Positions 23,701 through 35,514 of a DNA stretch of 64,000 bases are shown piece by piece. Source of the DNA: Gossypium raimondii (lineage: Eukaryota > Streptophyta > Magnoliopsida > Malvales > Malvaceae); contig NC_068571.1 of NCBI RefSeq assembly GCF_025698545.1, positions 50,687,733 to 50,751,732 on the forward strand. The letters run 5' to 3'. Every line of letters begins with the position of its first letter. The first letter of the stretch is position 1. The position numbers and the translations under genes were made by a program. The notes below the pieces were generated by a model. It did no database searches. It was not told the origin of the DNA and saw only the letters and a program-made list of their open reading frames with translations.

Positions 23701-26700
23701 TGCTGGAAGTTGAAACATCAGAAAGTTTTGACTGGACAACCGTGGCGGAAGATTCAAAACTCAGTGATGGATTTGCTCCAATATATTCCTTTAACCCTGA
23801 AACATATTTACAAGGAGATTTAACTACAATACAGGGGCAGAGGCATAAATGATATCTGTGGCAAAATCCTGCAGGTTTTGACCCTGCATTTAGATGCGTT
23901 TTTACAGTAACTCCTAAAAAATAGTCATTTATGTTCTCGGTGTAGCCAGCAATCAACATCTGCGTGCAGTGTTAGGAAAGAAAGGTATTCCTTTATGGCC
24001 ACACTGTCAGAAAGTCTAGCAATATATACTCATTATAAACTATAAAATGGTTCAGTCAAACATCAATCCTGTTCAATAGATTTTACCACTGAAGATAGTC
24101 CATCATGGCCAGATCATGAAAGCCCTAGGGATAGGAAAAAATAGTTGGGTATTTGAAGATCAGTGTAGTTAGGTTGTCTTAGCTGATCACGTCTCTAAAA
24201 TGCATAAGAAATCTGAAGCCCGGCAGTCTAATAGAGAGAGAAGATATGAATTCCTGAGACAACATAACTAGATGTCTCTAAGTCATTACTTGTTAATATC
24301 AGATCATAAGTCAGATGATAAGAACTTGATCAGATAACTAAACCTGCCACTTGTGATAATAAAGCATATGGGATGGTCTGTTCAAACTTTGAGCTGCTAT
24401 TTTTCTTCCATCGAAGCCATCCAGAAGAATGAATCTCCAACATATGTGTTACAAGACATTTTGTGGTGTTTGAACCCATGGGCGAATTTAAACTTCTAAC
24501 CTCCCACGTAGATGCTGCCATCAACAAACATAGAGATATATATTATGAACAGAGATAAAGCAACACGTGGTCTGTTTACTAATGAAACCTATAAAAGGCT
24601 TATCTCATAGTGCTCCACGGCCCCCTAGCACTACCTTATGAACAATTGAATTGCCGCATAATGGAAATAGACCTCTAAAACTAGCATTTGCTGCTACCAA
24701 TAGAACATACAAAAATAATCACATTTACATGGATCAATCAATCCCTTCAAAATTTTAAGTATGTAGAGGAAGTAGAGATGCAAATAAGAAAGATAGCATT
24801 TCCTCTTATTTTAGATGCACTGTGCATTCAAGCAATAGAGATCAATACAGACTTCAGATAGAAAACAATTTTCCAACTAAGAATACAGATTCTTACGGTT
24901 AATTGGTGTACGACGGTATCCAGATCTTGAAGGCCGCTTCTTATGTACAGCTGGAAGTTGCAAAATTGCTGCCAAAACAAACATATATCATATGTGAGCA
25001 AAAAGGAGCAAAGTTAATAAACTAAAAATATTATCAACATATTATCTCTTACTGTATGCCCCATCTTGCCCTCGAAACCACTGCCTAGTGAAGACAAAAT
25101 CTCTCTTGGATTGCCATCTAGAAAACATGCAATATGACAAATAAATGCAAGCCAATGACAGAAGAGACAAGATTCATGCCAATTTGATTAGTTGATGATT
25201 AACTGAGGAAGTTAATATTGTTCAACCTCTAATTACCACTATCTGTTTTAAAAAGAAAAATAAATATCATTTAACTCTTAATTATCACTATCTGTTTTAG
25301 AGGAAAAGAAAAAAATCGAGGATACATCAAATCAATCATAAGTACAAACTCTGGATTTGCTTGATAAAGTACACTTGATATGGTTACTACATGTGCACTA
25401 CACATTGTGGGAAAATGGTGCTTCAGAAAGTAGTAGCCCCTTCTGCAAAACTTACCGAGTAAGATATTTTGGATCATATGTTCCATAGACAACATCATAG
25501 TGTCCATCATAAGAATCTATCAGCTCCAAGTCAGCAGTCAACATATCCCACCTGTGAAGATCATTAGTTGAGAAACCAAACTTGCATACTGGGAATATAA
25601 AATCGAGGAACATAGAAGGAACAACTTACTCATATCTCTTACGGCGTTCCAGATTTAAGATTACTTCAAAAGCGGTATCTGCGCTTGCATCTACAAGACC
25701 AACAGCCTTTACAAGGGCACCTTTTCCACGCTATAAATGTTCAAAGATAATTTAAAGAAAAGAATGACTCGTTCATCTGATGAAGAGTAATTGTAAAATT
25801 TTGATATTGTTTAGGAATATAAGAACAAGCGACCAATGATTATTTGAACACAAAAGAAAGCTGCAGCAACAATCACAAGCACTGAAAAATTTTAAATCTA
25901 CAACTTCAATTAGCAATATCTGTAAACTGCATGTTTGGCACTGAGTTAAGTTTTAACTGCTAAGTTAATAATTAAAGTTGCTTTATCATCAATGTTCCTG
26001 TACATATTTTCTCAACATGAATGGAGTAAGGCTAAAGTTCCAAACTTCCAAAAAGTATGTGGGAAAGCCTATCACGACACTTGTCCTAAATGAAAAAGGA
26101 AATAATAAGTATGATCCCATAAGTACCTTAGAATCAGCCACATCCTCGAAGATTCTAATACCTGAAACCAAGCAGAAACCAAACTATTAAATGGTTATAC
26201 AAAAATTGTTTCTCTATTAGGACCACACCATTTTCTCAGCATATTGAGCAACCCAAAGTAAATTACAGATTCAAAATTTTCATCCTCCACATCTTAAGGA
26301 GCAGAAAGTTTTAATTGCAGTAAAACATTAACAGTGACAGTATAAGAAATACATCATTACAGATTTTCCAGTTCAGTACGGATTATTGTCTACAGTGCTT
26401 TTATATAGATGATTGCTCCAATCCAAAAGTTTGATCCTATTGGTATTATTTACACTTCAATATCTTGACATTTTTTTTTTTGGATTAATGCATTTTGTTT
26501 TAACCAAAAGAAAAATGTGTAAGCATACCATTGACTGTACGAACACATTTCCATTCATGTGCTTCAATTGCATCTCCAAACTCCCCTTCAAAGTATCTAT
26601 TTGACGTACCACTACCACCCAAGTTTGAGGTTTGCCTCAAAAGCATTTCTGGACCTATGACAGCCAAAATAAAAGAAAACTACAAATTTAACTCGGCACT

Positions 26701-29700
26701 ATAAAATAATTATATTAAGTACAAAAATCATTAAAACATACATATTAGAAACATAAAAAGCAAGTCTTAAAATTTTAAAATAAATAAAAAGAAGCCCTTC
26801 ATATCAACTAATTCCTAATTTAACTTCTCACTTCCTCACACAGGTTTTTGCATGGATATGACGCGGTAATTCTTTTTCAATCTCTCCAAATCACAAATTT
26901 TCTACAGAACATTTATTCAAGGATTTTCTGCGCTTCACATGACAAAAATGCACGCCTAAAAGGCTGAAATCTCTAACACCAACATGTTTTCAATTTTAAG
27001 AAACCATTATCTTGATTGTCAATATCCCAAAGTCAACTATTTTGGAACTGTCCGACTGAACTAACATGCATACTTAACTTCTATCACCGTCATTTAAGAT
27101 TGGAAAATTCCAGCAAGACAGTAACTAAATAATGCTTTGTAGAATGTAGACTATGAGATGCAGCATTTTCTTTAACTGAAGATTGAAGCATAAAGCATTA
27201 GTTTACCATGATCCGACAGTAATTTTATTGGTAATATCTAAAAGCTGCACATAAAACTGCACTTGAAATAGTTTTCCATAATAATTTACATGAGGAAGCA
27301 TACTGACTATGATACACTAAGAGATCATTTTATACAACAAAGTGGACATAGCAGAATCCTTTTTTAATGCAAAAGATGCAATGGCCCAAAACCATAATGA
27401 TGACAACTACCAACTCACCTTTTCCAATTCTTATAAGATTTTTTAATCCATGTGCATACCGCCTTACTCGTGGTCGATGGCCATCCAAATCAATACTTCA
27501 AAAGAAAACAGGCAGAGTAATTGATGTTTCTTCCAAAATAGAATGTAGGCAAAACAAAGTATAATTTGTAGAACAGTTGAAGAAACTAGAAAACAATTTG
27601 ACTTTGTTACAGGTGCCTACTAGCTATTATACCTTATAGTTCAGCTACATGGTCAAAATAAACATATATATTGAAATTAAATCACCAGTCAAAATACCAA
27701 AACCAAAATTTTAGCCTCAGCTTAAGTTAACATCAAAGAACTATGTAGTTATACAGCATTTTATTCTATTATTAGTCTCTTCTGAACCTATAATTGGAAT
27801 CTATTAATGGAAATCCCCCCCCCCCCCAATCTTCACCATACAGTCAGGATCCATAAAATTTGTCTAAAATCAGTCTTTAATTATTAGCAAACTCAAGTAA
27901 GGCTACTATAGTAAGATGGCCAAGGAAAAATGGCTTACTCAGCCTCCATGTTTAATTTGTTTCTGGTACTACCTCCTCTTGAAAGCTCATATTCAGCCTG
28001 TCAAAATAGGTGGCAAGTTACGTGAATGCATAAGAAAAATCATAAGGAAAATAAATTCTTCTCTTCTAGGAAAGCAACCACATATATGATTCAAATCATT
28101 TTAACTGACTTCCTTGTACCTGTTGCTTGGCATGATCAAATGCTTCCATCCATTTTCGAGCTTCTCCAGCTGTTGGACAAGCAATCTTGAAGCAGAAAAA
28201 TGCTAAGTTAGTCATAAGACACTTCAGCACACAAGACTATCTAACCATTAATAAGAAAAGTAACTTAAAGAGCTAATTTTCTGTAGAGAAAAAGTAAAAG
28301 TTGTCATTTTCCCTGTCCTATGCCAAGAAGTAACATCACCGGAGGAACCAACAAAATGTAACATGGACTCACCATAAGACATGAAGGACTTGCAGACAAA
28401 ATTTTAAAGGGAAAAAAATATGGTTTTGATTACTGAAGCGATCACATTTATGGGAGCAATATAATCAAAACTCAAGAGAAAATTATATTCTCAGAGAGGT
28501 ACAAGAGGTTTTCCTTCTAGTTGCCGTAGGAGAATGGGGATCCATTATCTCTTTCCAAACAGCTAGGTTCAAAGATGGATTATTGTCGCACTCAATGGCA
28601 GTTTGAAGTTGAACAAGAACAAAGCGGTTCAGCTAGTCAGCTTTAACCAGGAATGACAAGCTGTCCTAGTGATTCAGTTGCACTTATAAAAAGAACTAAA
28701 AATAAAGCCAGCCAAAAAGCTAAATAATAAGTCAATAAGGTTAATATATCGCCAGGATGCCCATAGAAATAGTAGTCCTCATAAGCCAACCAGGTATATT
28801 CTTGTCAATAATTGCATCTTCCCTTTTATATTACATGCTAGGCAAGAGGAAATACTTATAAAGCTTCTCAATCAGTTACTGATCCCAACCACAGGATTTA
28901 ATATCTTTTGACATCTTTCAAAATTAATTGAAGGGAGAGGTTGAAAATATGAGCCAAGGCAAGCATGCTATCACCCAAACCATTTGTATAATAACTTGAA
29001 AACTTACAATTTCCAACAACTCGACAAACTCAAAGATTATACATACCAACAGAATGCCATATGTCATGCACAATAAAAGCCAAAATCTAGCAACCATTAT
29101 CAGTTCAATCATTTGAAACAAACTTACTTCTCCTTTCTTGGACTCATCCAATCGATTGTAGAACTGTATAACATATAGATCCTACAAATAGTTAACAAAA
29201 GAAAACTGTCAAGTCTGACATGAAGATTGATTGACCATAAAAACATTAAAATAGCCAATCGAAAAGCAAATCACGAAGCAATGAAAAAAAGCTTAGACAA
29301 CCAACCACCTGAAAGAGCAAGTGGGAAAAAGAAAACTGAAAAAAGAAGAATGAGAATCACAATATCCTATCTAAGAGCAAAGTTTTGAAAGAAAAATGAT
29401 AGTGAATAATATCAATGAACTAAGCAAACAATGATTACTACACACTTACCCCGTCATTGACTTTTCGCCGTCCTAACTCCTCCACCATCAATGTAGGTCC
29501 TATGACACCCTTTCTAATAGGTTTCTGGACAAGATAACATATCAGAAACCAATAATTCATAAACAATTAAATTGGAAGAATGGTCCGACCCAAAGTAATT
29601 GCTTCTTCAAGCACATTGGCAAGAGATAATAAAAAACAAGCAAGAGAGTTGAAAACAATTTCCTCATATAATATTGTATTTGAAGGTTTTTCATGCATAC

Positions 29701-30873
29701 CATCATGATAAGTAAATAAATAAAGGTCTCCTTTCAAATGTGATTACAAAGAAGACAACCTTGAATTTGAACTTTGTAATTGGATGCCTACATGAGTTGT
29801 CACTTTCCAATAACAGAAGACAGTTCTACTATCAAAGCCCCAAGTTGAGTAAGAGGCATTTAGAGCCTTTTTTCATAACAATGTAAAGGCAAGTTAAATT
29901 CTATAAAGAACTGAAATTGATACTTCTAAAAATAAAATAGTGAAGCCATGTTATTTAGATCATGTAACCCTTAAAAGGCCACATATCAACGAACTTTAAT
30001 CAGCTCTCCGCAAACTCCAAAGAGTCTAGCCTTCTAAGAATAGCACTCTCTTCTGAATGGTGACCTCCTAGAAGCAAATAAATTAGTTCCAGATAAAATG
30101 TTGCAAATGCTTCCTCATTCAACTTATATATTAAATTTTTAACCAGGTTTTCTTATCTGAGAAAACAAATACTAACTTCTTAAAGGATGAGCACGATTCA
30201 TAAAGATTATATACTTCCTCAACAGCAATGCATTTAACCTTCTTTTTCCTTACCGTGCCTATGCTAAATTAGCTTAAGGCAGCCTTCTTTTCCCTCACTC
30301 TACTAATTCAACAAAGTTGGGAGATATACCAAATAATTAGACCCCAAACTCAACAATCTCAATGTCAATCCATTCACTGGAACACCCTAACTAGAAGGAA
30401 GACTACCTAAATAAGTTCTTTAATTGTCAATAATCAATATCCTTCAACAGCTCAAGAATCCAAACAATGAACAAATCAGCATAACTTAAAAATTACATGG
30501 CAGGCATATACATAATGGCAAGCTCCAATAAATCCAAAAAAACAGAAAAGGAAGTGACGAGACGTACAATACCGGGGTTCTCGTGAGGATCTCTTTTGTA
30601 CATCATTACGTATTTGCCCTTTATAAAGAGGAAGCGAAGATGACAATACTCGTGGCCGATCGAGTTGGCTCCAATATGATACACCCATCCGAAAATTTCA
30701 TAAATCCCCTTCTCATCCCCACCATAGCTGGCTGTAGGGGTATGCCTATGTTTAGGAGCCCCTTTAGTATTGGCGTCGCCGCTGCTACTGCTTCCGTTGC
30801 TGCCATCCAACAACACTTCTTTCTCCTGTCCTCCCTCGCCTCCCTCCTCCTTCAACGCCTTTGTTGTTTCCAT
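17771..30873 (-). CDS. EDR2L: EDR2-like protein: PH - START - DUF1336 (775 aa, 22 exons)
   Basis: Exons in transcript order: 30568-30873, 29450-29524, 29128-29181, 28120-28185, 27939-27997, 27419-27495, 26529-26654, 26127-26161, 25630-25730, 25456-25551, 25053-25117, 24897-24968, 24344-24514, 23594-23796, 23377-23437, 22966-23141, 22064-22165, 20140-20187, 19451-19594, 19260-19355, 18621-18722, 17771-17863. Their 2328 nt close in frame with GT-AG borders. A low-complexity Ser/Gly N-terminus precedes a PH domain (about 57-165; YEIFGWVYHIGANSIGHEY, then ARKWMEAFDHAK helix). A START lipid-binding domain follows (about 225-430; DISF-equivalent strands YEWDMLTADLELID, TRQWFRGQDG), then an acidic Ser-rich linker (about 455-501) and DUF1336/EDR2_C (about 503-770; FMIRGKTYLKDNAK, YWMVKRAVGTKACLLGKAVTCKY, IDVDIGSSSVARSV). 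Arabidopsis EDR2 binds phosphoinositides and restrains salicylate-dependent cell death. This gene looks closer to the At5g35180-type paralogue, from memory, so its exact role is open. Confidence 0.95.
21084..21296. mobile_element. MITE in an intron of the EDR2-like gene
   Basis: About 213 bp with imperfect terminal inverted repeats of roughly 38 bp. The left end begins CAGGTCCCTCTATTATAAGG and contains GGTTTAAAT; the right end is its reverse complement with about 75% identity. There is no coding capacity. It lies in the 1.9-kb intron between exons 17 and 18, the longest intron region of the DUF1336 half. The superfamily was not determined. Confidence 0.7.
27815..27827. repeat. Poly-C run (13 C) in an intron
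   Basis: Thirteen consecutive C on the + strand (poly-G in the EDR2-like transcript) in otherwise AT-rich intron sequence. Such homopolymers are prone to length error in sequencing. Confidence 0.85.
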
Positions 30874-31607
30874 ATTCTAAAAACTCAGTTCCAATGAGAA
30901 AACAAAATTTCAATTGGGTTTTGATTTAACCTGTAGCTTTCTTCCCAATTTTTAAAAAAATTTAAGTTGGTTTTAATTTATCAAAAGCGGATCTGAGGGA
31001 GAGAGACAGTAGATTGCAGCTAAGGGAAGAGATGAAATGGAAGAATATATTCTTATTTTCGCCATTCTTTGGTTTTTTACTTTTCATTTATAGATGTGTT
31101 GGCAAATGGGTCAAGTTTACAAAAATTAAAATTTTAATCCTCCTAATTTAATTTATCAAAATTTATCTTACAAAATTAAGAAATTAATTCAATAAAATAA
31201 AAGTATTGAAAAAAGTAAAGGGATGAAATTCATCAATAAATTTCTTGTTTTTATTTCGAGTAAAATTAAATTTGTAAAAATATATATTCAAAGTGGTCAA
31301 CCCCGTCGAGAAATGATAAGAAAAGAAAAACGAACGTTGGAGTTGCCAGTTGCCACATATGAACAGTTGGTGTTCGGTTAAGAAACTGTCATTGCAGGTG
31401 CAGGCAGGAACCAATGAAGTAGGCAATTTTGTTTTTCCTTGACGTGGCGAAATCTTACTGAATGCAGCAGTGGAGTAGGTCCCACACGTCCATGACACGG
31501 AAACCATCCTTACCAAGTTTTCAACGCCCTGTTTCTTCTCTATGTTCCATTGTAGTTTATTTTGTAATTTATAATAATGACATCAAATATCAAAATAAAA
31601 GGTAAAA
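30874..31607. other. 5' flank and promoter region of the EDR2-like gene
   Basis: No further gene is seen. A GAGAGAGA-type purine stretch lies near 30998, in the expected 5' UTR/promoter zone. Beyond 31300 the sequence is unremarkable up to the LINE remnant. Confidence 0.5.
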
Positions 31608-31619
31608 CTATCCTCTAGG

Positions 31620-32260
31620 TTTTCGACTAATGTCAGCCGGAACCGCATCACTTATAAAAACCCTTCGAACCAGTTCACAAATATACAGTTCCGTAATATC
31701 ACATTGCGACTGATAAAATTTCGCAAGCAAACCATTAACACTCGGAGGCTTCAACGGTGCCATACTAAACAAGACACTACCGACCTCCTCAAATGTTATC
31801 GCCTTCGTTAGCTTCACTGTATCCCAACTCGAATTTGTAGCAAAACCTAGTATTATGATCTCCATGACACAACTAGTCACAGTACTGCACCTTCTGCTTC
31901 CAAAGTAACTTCTCTTGGTACAACACCTCCTCCAATTTAAACCAGGTAGCAACTTCCTTATCTCGCAACCTAGCCAACTCATGGTAATCTATCTTATGTT
32001 GAACCTTTTGCAACTGTGCAATTACATCCTTCTTCCTCCAAAAATATTGCTAAACACTTTTCTTTTCCAATCTTTAGGAGAGTCTGTGAGTTGCATCACA
32101 TTAATAAGCAAATCATTATTAGAGCTCCAATTATCACTAACCATCTTCTTGAATCCAGGATGTAACAACCAACCAGCATTAAATCGGAAAGGTCTATATG
32201 CTTGTCTGGACACTCCCGGTTCCAATGAAAGTAGAAGAGGGCAATGATCTGATGAGTTTA
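31620..32260 (-). mobile_element. LINE (non-LTR retrotransposon) fragment: endonuclease end to RT start
   Basis: On the - strand the sequence begins with SDHCPLLL (32238-32254), the conserved tail of APE-type LINE endonucleases. It continues YRPFRFNAGWLLHPGF, DWKRKVFSNIFGGRR, then after a frameshift DEVW-type ITFEEVGSVLFSMAPLKPPSVNGLLAKFYQ, which starts the LINE reverse transcriptase. Stops and a frameshift show it is dead. Neither the catalytic RT core nor a poly-A tail is present, so it is internal to the original element. Confidence 0.85.
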
Positions 32261-32605
32261 TGAAGATGGCAAACCAAAACGACAGTAACCATTTAATAAT
32301 TAAATTTACATTTTAAAAGTTAAAAATTAGAAAAATTAAAGGGACTAAACTCTAAAAAAGTATAACAAGGTGAAGATTTTTAATATATAGTATATCATAT
32401 ATGTATAATCAATCAATCAAGCATTATTGTCAAATTTGAAAACTATATTTTTCCTATAAAGATTATTGTTAGATAGCATTAAAGATGATATGATGTGTTC
32501 AACCTCCTAACCACTCAAAATTTTGTTTGGCATGGAAAAAGATAATAAAATATGGGGTTGATTCAGTTGTCTGTGTTAAATTATGCTATTATGCCACGTC
32601 TTCAT

Positions 32606-32614
32606 AGGTTTCTC
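32606..32614. repeat. 9-bp target-site duplication (left), AGGTTTCTC
   Basis: Matches 33822-33830 (AGGTTTCTT) at 8 of 9 positions, directly outside the inverted-repeat element. Confidence 0.8.
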
Positions 32615-33821
32615 GGCTATTTTACTAGTCTAAAAATTTAAGTTTAAAAATAATCACTAAAATAATTAAAAATAAACAGTACCTACTCGTTTTTTGCACC
32701 CATGATTGCTTAATAATTATGTTAGACTTAAATAAATTAATTTTTTGAGTTTTGACCTGTCAATGGCCAGAACTCAGGTATTTTTTTAAATTGTATAATA
32801 CTGATATACGAAAAAACGAAAAAAAATTTGGGTCTTGGCTTTGTCAATGGCTTGACACCAAGACAAATTAAAAAATTCTTTTTTCGTGTTAGAATCAGAT
32901 ATAAATATCTGAAAAATTAAAAAATTTGGGTCTTGGCTGTCAATGGCCGACACCAATACAATTTAAAAAAATTTCGTGTCGAATCAGATATAAATATCTG
33001 AAAAAATAAAACTTTTTTGGGGTCTTTGGCACATCAATGGCGGCACCAAGACAATTTTAAAAAAATTCTTTTTTCGTGTCGAATCGGATATAAATATACA
33101 AAAAATAAAAAAATTTGAGTCTTGGCTTTGTCAATGGTAGGCACCAATACAAATTAAAAAATCTTTTTTTGTGTTAGAATCTAATATAAATATACGAAAA
33201 AAATAAAAAAAATTTGGGTGTTTGCCTGTTAATGGTTGACACCTAGTACAAATTTTTTTAAAAAAATTTCTTTTTTTTCGTGTCAGAATCAGATATAAAT
33301 ATACGAAAAAAAATTTAATTTATACTAGGTGCCGGCCATTGACAGGCCAGCACCCAAAATTTCTTTTTATTTTTTTCGTATATTTATATCTGATTCTGAC
33401 ACGAAAAAAAATAATTTTTTTTTTAAATTTGTACTGGGTGCCGGCCATTGACAGGCTAGCACCCAAGAAATTTTTTTTATTTTTTCGTATATTTATATCT
33501 CATTCTGACACGAAAAAAAATATATTTTTAATTTGTCTTGGTGCCGCCATTGATAAACCAGACCCAAAAATTTTTTTCGTTTTCTTTTTCCTTTTTTCGT
33601 ATATCAATATTATACAATTTAAAAAAAAATACCTGGGTTCATGCCATTGACAGGCCAAAACCTAAAAAATTAATTTTTTTAAGTCGGACACAACTATTAG
33701 ACAATCATGGGTGCAAAAAATGAGTGAGTACTGTTCATTTTAGGTTATTTTAGTGATTGTTTTTAAATCTGAGTTATTTTTGTAAATATAATATTTTTTG
33801 GACTAGTTTAATAAAATAGCC
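32615..33821. mobile_element. Foldback, Mutator-like MITE of 1.2 kb with internal sub-repeats
   Basis: The whole element is a large imperfect palindrome. It starts GGCTATTTTA and ends TAAAATAGCC, and the arms run inward for about 600 bp each to a centre near 33310. Each arm is itself built from units of roughly 80-105 bp. Each unit carries a TCAATGGC core and a CGTGT(C)AGAATCAGATATAAA block: about six units in the left arm (cores near 32760, 32844, 32940, 33034, 33131, 33229) and four inverted units in the right arm (near 33337, 33445, 33547, 33643). The 9-bp duplication is typical of Mutator-like elements. No transposase is encoded. Short + strand frames (33339-33723) are by-products of the repeats. 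Confidence 0.85.
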
Positions 33822-33830
33822 AGGTTTCTT
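33822..33830. repeat. 9-bp target-site duplication (right), AGGTTTCTT
   Basis: Pairs with 32606-32614 with one mismatch at the last base. Confidence 0.8.
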
Positions 33831-34655
33831 AATTTCTACTGTATATGTTTGGCCTTTGGTACCCAAATATTATTAATTTGGAACCACAACATTAGAAAAT
33901 CCCTTTAATTATTTAAGAGAGGTTTATGCATTATATTAATATATTTTATACTTATTCAAGTACAATATGATCTAAAATATAAATTTAAAATTTTGCTTAA
34001 ATTCATACATATTTATAAATAGTTAATTTAAATTTATTTTAAATTTGAGCATATTATTTTTAAAAACATATGTTTATATTAATTATCTTTAACTTTTTTA
34101 ATGTTTACATTATAACAATATTATATATTACTATAAATTAATTTTTTATGTTATAAATTATATAATATGTAAAAAGAATAAGATAATATAAAACATTATA
34201 AATTTAAAAGTGAGTCAGGTCGGGTTGATTCGGGTCTTGAATATTCAAGCTCGAGTCCAAGCTCAATTCATAAGTTAAATGGGTCCAAATTTTTGTCAAA
34301 ATTTATTTTTTAAGCTTAATATTTTTATCCAAATCTTTTTAAATTTCGAATGAACCTTCAAGCTTAAATGGATAACCCAATTCATTAATAGTTCTAAATT
34401 ATCTCAATTATAAATTTTTTTTTCATAAAAAGAATACTAGAAGATGAAAGAAGACATCAATAACTTCTTTTTATAAGAAAGGAAAGAGATGTTGGAATAA
34501 AATTATGTCTATGTTACTTATCACATGTAATATTTTTTCCTTTCAAAGAGCTAATAATGGAAACCGCAAGAATATAAAAAAAAGCTATTTATTATTAGAC
34601 CCCAGTTATCTCATCTGATCTTCTCATTTAGCATTACGATAACCAATCATGGTAG
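33831..34655. other. Intergenic region downstream of the methyltransferase
   Basis: AT-rich, no gene. A degenerate 'AAGCTCGAG / GGGTCC' type dispersed repeat sits near 34205-34390; a similar one is in the EDR2-like intron near 21420-21560. The 3' UTR of the methyltransferase lies at its right edge. Confidence 0.5.
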
Positions 34656-35514
34656 TTATGCACCCACTTTTCCGATCCTCAGATAAATCGGGAATTTAAC
34701 CAGTTTTTGCCCACCATTTTCATCTTCACCCCAAGCACGCTTGAACTCTTCAACCACATGCTCGCTCAAAAGCTCCACACCCTTCTCCTTAGCCTTCTGA
34801 TACGCGGACCATGATCTTAAGTAAGTAAAGTAATCCTCTAAACCCATCCATCTCTCATTCTCAAACTCAAACGGTCCTGTACTATCCTCTCCATCGACTG
34901 CCTCAAACGGAAAATCGATGGTTTTGTACTTATCATCCACCATCTGTCGCGCTGAATCCCAGTATGGGTTTTTGTAAAATCGTTCAAGCACCTTGTCCAT
35001 GGAGTCGTTGACTTCTGGGGTGGTGTAGCACCATGCCGCGATGATCCCATGGGGTTTCTTCAATACCCATTTCACCTGTTTGTAAAATACAGGAAGGTCG
35101 AACCAGTGCATGGCTTGGGCTATGGTCACTAGATCTACACTTGATTCTGCTCCCACTTTTTGTTCAAGCTCGGCCGAGGACATTGTTGGTGAGGTTTGTT
35201 GGTATCGGATATTGGGGAGTTTTGTAGCAAATTCAAGCTGTTTTGAGCTCGTGTCTGTTGCTATCACATTATTGTAAATCTCAGCCAACTGAAAAAGAAG
35301 AAATACTTGATTAATCTTCAAGCGACAGTGTTGAATTGCTATAAAATTAAAATTTTATACTTACAGATCGAGCAGCCTGACCACTACCAGTGCCGACATC
35401 CCATGCAAGATCTTGTTGGGAAGTCTTTGAGGCAATGAATTGGAACAAGTGTGGTGGGTAGCTTGGTCGACCTTGTGCGTACTGCTCTGCTTGCTTGATG
35501 AACAAATTTGCCAT
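34656..35514 (-). CDS. SAM-dependent methyltransferase, type 11 (DDB_G0268948-like)
   Basis: Two exons, 35365-35514 and 34656-35288 (intron 76 nt), give 260 aa. The start is the ATG giving MANLFIKQAEQYAQGRPSYP; an upstream in-frame extension to 35568 would have to begin at TTG. Motif I (AWDVGTGSGQAARS, residues 37-50) is the SAM-binding loop. It is followed by an acidic strand end (VIATDTSSKQL), and motif VDLVTIAQAMHWFDLPVFYKQV is the hallmark of this family of small cytosolic methyltransferases. KPHGIIAAW is the post-motif strand. The substrate is unknown for nearly all plant members. The CDS shows no frameshift or stop. Confidence 0.93.

Noticed and set aside
30583-30897. 104-codon + strand frame opposite the first exon of the EDR2-like gene
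   Set aside because: It is the antisense shadow of a Ser/Gly-rich coding exon; the - strand frame has the PH domain.
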